From the NCBI RefSeq assembly GCF_003001675.1, contig NZ_PVYW01000024.1, positions 62,001-126,000 of the forward strand: a DNA stretch of 64,000 nucleotides, read 5' to 3'. The stretch's first letter is position 1, and every line of letters begins with the position of its first letter. The notes under the pieces were generated by a model. It saw only the letters and a list, made by a program, of their open reading frames with translations, was not told the origin of the DNA and searched no databases. Shown in pieces: positions 60,149 through 64,000 of this stretch. Position numbers and translations under genes: made by a program. The stretch is from Cohnella sp. SGD-V74. GTDB taxonomy: Bacteria > Bacillota > Bacilli > Paenibacillales > Paenibacillaceae.

Positions 60149-62824
60149 TCAAAGCCGGTACGTGGCAAACTTCTTGGCCGCCAGTTCGGTGACGAGAGTG
60201 TCATCCCTGACAGCGATCGTTTCCAGCGGCTCTTCCAAAAGGTTGGTCTTCGTCGCTTCGTCGGACAGCCCCGGCGCCGAGAGCTTGACTTGAACTGCAG
60301 ACTCCTCGACATTGTATAGCCGGACAACCGGCGCTTGCCCGTCTTCCGCCCATTTCAGCGCAGAGATCATCACATCGCCTTCGAGCTGGATTATGCTGCC
60401 GCTGGCCGGAAGCGCCGGCTTATGCGCATTCGGGTCGAGCAGCTTGAACAAGCCGCTGTGCTGCGTATCCTGAACCCATGTACGCCCCTTGTTCCACTTG
60501 TCCTGATCGATCGGGGACAGCTTCGTGCGAACGCCCTGATGGTAACGTTCGGCCTCCTGATACAGCGTTGTCGCGGACTCGTCGGAGAACGGCCTTACCG
60601 CAAGCTCGACGATCTGCCGGCCCGGACATTGCGCCTTCGGCTGAACATCGATCTCCGCATACACTTCCTCGCGCAAATATATCGTTTCTACGCCGCGCAG
60701 CAACGTAACAGCCGCCGTCTTCCCTTCATCCAGCATTTCATAATCGTGCAGTCCCTTCGCGAATATCGCGGTCCCGCCGGACGCATACACGGGCGCAAAC
60801 CACTCCCAGAACGCCTGCGAATTCGCATCGCGCTCCCACTCCCGGCCGCTGTCCCAGCTGCGCTTCACCACATCGAGCTGTCCTCCCGCCAGCACATGAA
60901 GCGCCTGCGACGGACCCGGAAACAACAGCCGGACGCGATGGTCTTTGGCCTGATTGTCCATCTCGACCTTCAGATTGACTTGCGCCGCATCCGCATCCAG
61001 CCGCAGCGTTACCCGGAACGAGCATGGAACCTTGTCGGCCAACCTGCTCTTCCTCGTATGATCCAGACTGGCCGGCAGATGCCACGTAAACCGATAGGCG
61101 CATTCCTGATACAGTTCATTGGCAATCATCGCCTCGATCTCGACGGGATCATTCCAGACCGAGTGCGTCTCATCCGCAACTTCCTTATACACGTATAAAT
61201 CTCCGCAGTCGCCGGACTCCTGAATTTGCCCCTGGTTGCGCAGCCATACTCCCGTTCTCTTGTTGAAAATATGGAAGGTGCCGTTCGGCTGGATCTCCAC
61301 TCTAAGCAGCCGATTCTCCAGCGCCATCGTCGAAAAATCTACAGCATCCCTGACCTGGTTTCCTATCTGATGCTGACGAATGCGATAGGTTGCATAACCC
61401 AGCGCCGGAACGCGCGGCTGCCATTCGATATCGTAACGTCTCACCGCCATCATTCCCGGCAGATTGATCGGACTCAGCACAGGAATACGGCTTGGTCGCT
61501 CCGACACGATGCGATACGGAATTGATTGCCCTTGTTCATCCTCAATGCTGAACGATTGAACGTCATCCTCTTCCAGAAAATAAACGGCTGTGGCCACAAC
61601 GGATGACGCTGCCAACTGGGAGGAATTGACCACGAGCAGCTTCTGGTCGGTTTCGCCGAATAATTGTCCGGAAACCTGTCGGGCCAGCACCGTCAATTTT
61701 CGATCGATTACCTCCTCCGCCAGTTCCTTCACCCGCTGATAGCGATCCATCATCTGATCGTGAACGGCATCCTGACTGCAGCCGCATATGCTGTCGTGCG
61801 GATGGTTCGCCATATACTGCTTCCAGACGTACCGGATCGTCTCGGTGTCGCAGGCATCCAGGTCCAGCATCGCACACCATACGGACAGCGGCTCCAGCCA
61901 TTTCTCGATCAGATCATGAACGTGCACGTTGGCTTGCTTCACATAAATCCGGCTCGACAACGTTCCGGCCAGAATGCTGTACTCGAACGCTTCGCGCAGC
62001 TCCCCTGCTACAACCGGGTAAGTCCCTTCCGGCTGGCTGTCCATATACGCCTGAACGTGCTGCACATAGCTCGGAAGCGTAGTATGCACGACCTCAATTT
62101 CTTCCCCGTACAGCCTGCGGAGCTGCTCCAGCACTTCGGGCAAATCCTCTTGAGCTTCGAGATGATCGACCCCGTTCATCATCGGATAATGCGGCGTCGG
62201 ATTGACCGCTTCTTCGCGCCGGCGAATGACATCGAACACCGATTTAAGCTGGTCGGCATCGCTTGGCAGCCGCTGAGCGCTGTTGTACCAATGATAGAGC
62301 AGCAGGCCGGTTACCTCGGAACCATCCGGAGACTGCCAGTGGAAGCAAGGGCTGCCGTGCTTCTGCACATCATAGCCGCGCCCGAATACGCAGTTATCGA
62401 TGCCGATGTCATTGAAAATCTGCGGCATCTGCCCGATGAGTCCGAAATGGTCCGGCAAGTAGCCGACCTTCATCTCGCCGCCAAGCTGGCGGGCTGTGCG
62501 AATTCCTTCTATTAAATTGCGCAGCGTCGATTCGGCGCTCGTCAAATACAGATCGTTCTGCTCGTACCAAGGCCCGATCAAAATTCGCCCTTCCCGGATA
62601 TAGTGTTCCAGACGTTCCCTCTGCCCGGGGCGGAGCGCATAATAGTCTTCCAGCACAATCGTCTGCCCGTCCAGATGGAAGGACTTGAATTCGGGATCGC
62701 GATCCAGCAGATCAAGCAGCTTGTCGATCAGATGGACCAGACGATAACGGAACTGCTCGAACGTCAAGTACCATTCCCGGTCCCAGTGCGTATGCGCGAT
62801 AAAATGATAGGTTTTCTTATTCAT
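60149..62824 (-). CDS. GH38 alpha-mannosidase
   Basis: The 891-residue product has an N-terminal GH38 catalytic domain with zinc ligands in HTHWDREW (His11, His13 and Asp15), the nucleophile Asp125 in GYLPDHFGLIGQMPQIF, and HPHDSICGCSQDAVHDQM with further ligands; then the helical middle domain and C-terminal beta-sandwiches. No signal peptide is present, so it acts inside the cell on imported alpha-mannosides. GGAGGGTAAGGCCC precedes the ATG. It begins five bases after the stop codon of the second GH38-type gene. Confidence 0.95.
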   Translation of the reverse strand: MNKKTYHFIAHTHWDREWYLTFEQFRYRLVHLIDKLLDLLDRDPEFKSFHLDGQTIVLEDYYALRPGQRERLEHYIREGRILIGPWYEQNDLYLTSAESTLRNLIEGIRTARQLGGEMKVGYLPDHFGLIGQMPQIFNDIGIDNCVFGRGYDVQKHGSPCFHWQSPDGSEVTGLLLYHWYNSAQRLPSDADQLKSVFDVIRRREEAVNPTPHYPMMNGVDHLEAQEDLPEVLEQLRRLYGEEIEVVHTTLPSYVQHVQAYMDSQPEGTYPVVAGELREAFEYSILAGTLSSRIYVKQANVHVHDLIEKWLEPLSVWCAMLDLDACDTETIRYVWKQYMANHPHDSICGCSQDAVHDQMMDRYQRVKELAEEVIDRKLTVLARQVSGQLFGETDQKLLVVNSSQLAASSVVATAVYFLEEDDVQSFSIEDEQGQSIPYRIVSERPSRIPVLSPINLPGMMAVRRYDIEWQPRVPALGYATYRIRQHQIGNQVRDAVDFSTMALENRLLRVEIQPNGTFHIFNKRTGVWLRNQGQIQESGDCGDLYVYKEVADETHSVWNDPVEIEAMIANELYQECAYRFTWHLPASLDHTRKSRLADKVPCSFRVTLRLDADAAQVNLKVEMDNQAKDHRVRLLFPGPSQALHVLAGGQLDVVKRSWDSGREWERDANSQAFWEWFAPVYASGGTAIFAKGLHDYEMLDEGKTAAVTLLRGVETIYLREEVYAEIDVQPKAQCPGRQIVELAVRPFSDESATTLYQEAERYHQGVRTKLSPIDQDKWNKGRTWVQDTQHSGLFKLLDPNAHKPALPASGSIIQLEGDVMISALKWAEDGQAPVVRLYNVEESAVQVKLSAPGLSDEATKTNLLEEPLETIAVRDDTLVTELAAKKFATYRL

Positions 62825-62829
62825 GGGCC

Positions 62830-63999
62830 TTACCCTCCGTTAGTCCGAAACGCTTGATCTTGAACGGCTTCCACGGTAATGATCTGCTTCGGCTTGAAGC
62901 GCAGCGTCAATGCCAAGCCGTCTGCTGAAACAAGCACCGCCGCTTCCTTGCGGTTTTCCTCCAAATCCAGCACATAGGCTTCCTTAACGGGACGATCGAG
63001 CCGCAAGCTAACGGTCTGCTCGGATTCCGTCGGGTTGAAGCAGCGAATAATCGTTCCGTCGCGAGCTTCCGCCTTCTTCACGGCAGACAGAGCAACCGGG
63101 CTGTCCGGCGGATCGAAGCGGGCAAAGGAATGCACGAGCGGCATCGTTCCGGCATGCCTGCGCATTTGCACCGCCCGGGCCGGCAGATGGTGCTCGGCGG
63201 ATGCCCGCCGCGCTTCTCCTGTTTGCGCTCCGTCGCCGGAGAACGGGATCAGCGCCAGACGAAACGTCAATTGTCCCTGGCATTGCGCTTCCGGCGCAGC
63301 GAACCCCGGTCCCGCCCCGCCGCGGATCGTGCGGACGTCCGGAGACCCGAGATAACCTACGGATCGAACCAACGTCACCGCAAGCTCGCCCTCGGGAGTA
63401 GCCTCATATTCGGGAAGCCCGTAAGGCGCTACCGCAAAGCCGCAGGTTCCGCAAGCGCTCGTTATCCCCGCCAAGCCCTGATTGGGATAAGCGCCGACAG
63501 CATCCTCGATCCATTGGTCGCTTGCGGGCTGAACAACCCTCGTCGATCGCTTAACAACATCGAACGCAGAGGATGACCAGCTTTGCTCCGTGTGAATGCC
63601 TGTTGCCAGCTTCAAGCGCAAGCGATGATCGTTCACCCGATTGTCGAAGAGCGTCACCACGCCGACCCAGCGATCGTGCCGGCCAAGGCTGATTTCTGTC
63701 GTCAGCCGGCATTCGCGCTTGGCTGCCGAGCGCCGCCGGCGGTCGTTATCCAATCCGACGGGCAGCAGCCAGCTCTGCTCGATCCGAATCGTCCCGCGAG
63801 CCGGCCCGTCCTCCGCCACCGATAGGGAAGCTTGCAAACCCGAAGTGGAGAAGCGCTCATCGAACAACGGCGGGGAGAACGTATAGCCGTCCCCGATATC
63901 GCCGCCGTCCTCGTATACGAGCAGGTTTTCATATTTTCGCCCCGTCGCCTTATCCCACAGATGAACGCTTCCGTCCCGGTTCGCTTCCACCCGCAGCCA
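62830..63999 (-). CDS. GH38-type alpha-mannosidase, C-terminal part (5' truncated by window)
   Basis: The frame is open to the window edge; the visible 389 codons are the C-terminal beta-sandwich region of a GH38 enzyme (LRVEANRDGSVHLWDKATGR, YEDGGDIGDGYTFSPP, TEISLGRHDRWVGVVTLFDNRVNDHRLRLKLATGI, then a final domain EQTVSLRLDRPVKEAYVLDLEENRKE). The catalytic domain lies outside the window, so activity cannot be checked. It is translated just ahead of the complete GH38 gene, so the two are one operon. Confidence 0.9.
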   Translation of the reverse strand, partial: WLRVEANRDGSVHLWDKATGRKYENLLVYEDGGDIGDGYTFSPPLFDERFSTSGLQASLSVAEDGPARGTIRIEQSWLLPVGLDNDRRRRSAAKRECRLTTEISLGRHDRWVGVVTLFDNRVNDHRLRLKLATGIHTEQSWSSSAFDVVKRSTRVVQPASDQWIEDAVGAYPNQGLAGITSACGTCGFAVAPYGLPEYEATPEGELAVTLVRSVGYLGSPDVRTIRGGAGPGFAAPEAQCQGQLTFRLALIPFSGDGAQTGEARRASAEHHLPARAVQMRRHAGTMPLVHSFARFDPPDSPVALSAVKKAEARDGTIIRCFNPTESEQTVSLRLDRPVKEAYVLDLEENRKEAAVLVSADGLALTLRFKPKQIITVEAVQDQAFRTNGG

Positions 64000-64000
64000 A

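Overview
The window reads as chromosomal DNA of a Gram-positive, spore-former-type Firmicute, most likely Paenibacillaceae (Paenibacillus/Cohnella-like). The evidence is the GC-rich coding, strong GGAGG ribosome binding sites in front of ATG, GTG and TTG starts, three S-layer-homology (SLH) surface proteins, lipoprotein sugar-binding proteins with Lpl/Ytc-type permeases, and several YesM/YesN-type two-component pairs. Most genes are on the minus strand. No rRNA, tRNA, CRISPR array, phage or insertion-sequence transposase was seen.

Layout. 1-0.6 kb: end of an AraC-type regulator and a decayed GH3 glycosidase remnant. 0.66-9.8 kb: two SLH surface proteins enclosing a LytS-like kinase/LuxR-type regulator pair and a SARP-like response regulator. 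10.1-13.7 kb: a heterodimeric multidrug-type ABC exporter (BmrCD/YheIH-like). 14.0-25.2 kb: a ten-gene minus-strand operon (cyclase-family hydrolase, D-2-hydroxyacid dehydrogenase, zinc alcohol dehydrogenase, SDR, sugar ABC transporter, GH78 alpha-L-rhamnosidase, esterase, FAH-family hydrolase) facing a divergent GntR/LacI hybrid repressor. This suggests uptake, debranching and oxidative catabolism of a rhamnoside. 26.7-29.7 kb: a second SARP-like regulator with its 7TM-PAS kinase. 29.8-33.5 kb: an AAA+ ATPase of the type found in contractile injection systems, with an unrecognised low-complexity partner, and no sheath or tube genes nearby. 33.7-36.2 kb: an AraC regulator divergent from a GH31 glycosidase. 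36.3-49.4 kb: a xylan locus (Lpl-type transporter, 2098-residue GH10-FN3-DNRLRE-SLH protein, YesM/YesN pair). 49.9-51.3 kb: glutathione peroxidase and a Phd-like/Uma2 fusion. 51.5-64.0 kb: a second YesN/YesM pair, a second Lpl-type transporter, a DUF2961 (GH172) enzyme and two GH38 alpha-mannosidase-type genes, the last cut by the window end.

The genes describe a polysaccharide forager. Surface-anchored enzymes and sensors act outside the cell, ABC transporters import oligosaccharides, and intracellular glycosidases finish the job. Each locus carries its own regulator, and two promoters carry cre-like (CcpA) sites. Between genes there are at least two families of palindromic repeats. One has four members; one of these has an interior replaced by a 50-bp tandem array whose hairpins are preserved by compensatory changes. 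All coordinates and motifs come from reading the sequence. Family assignments come from recognised motifs; no database search was run.
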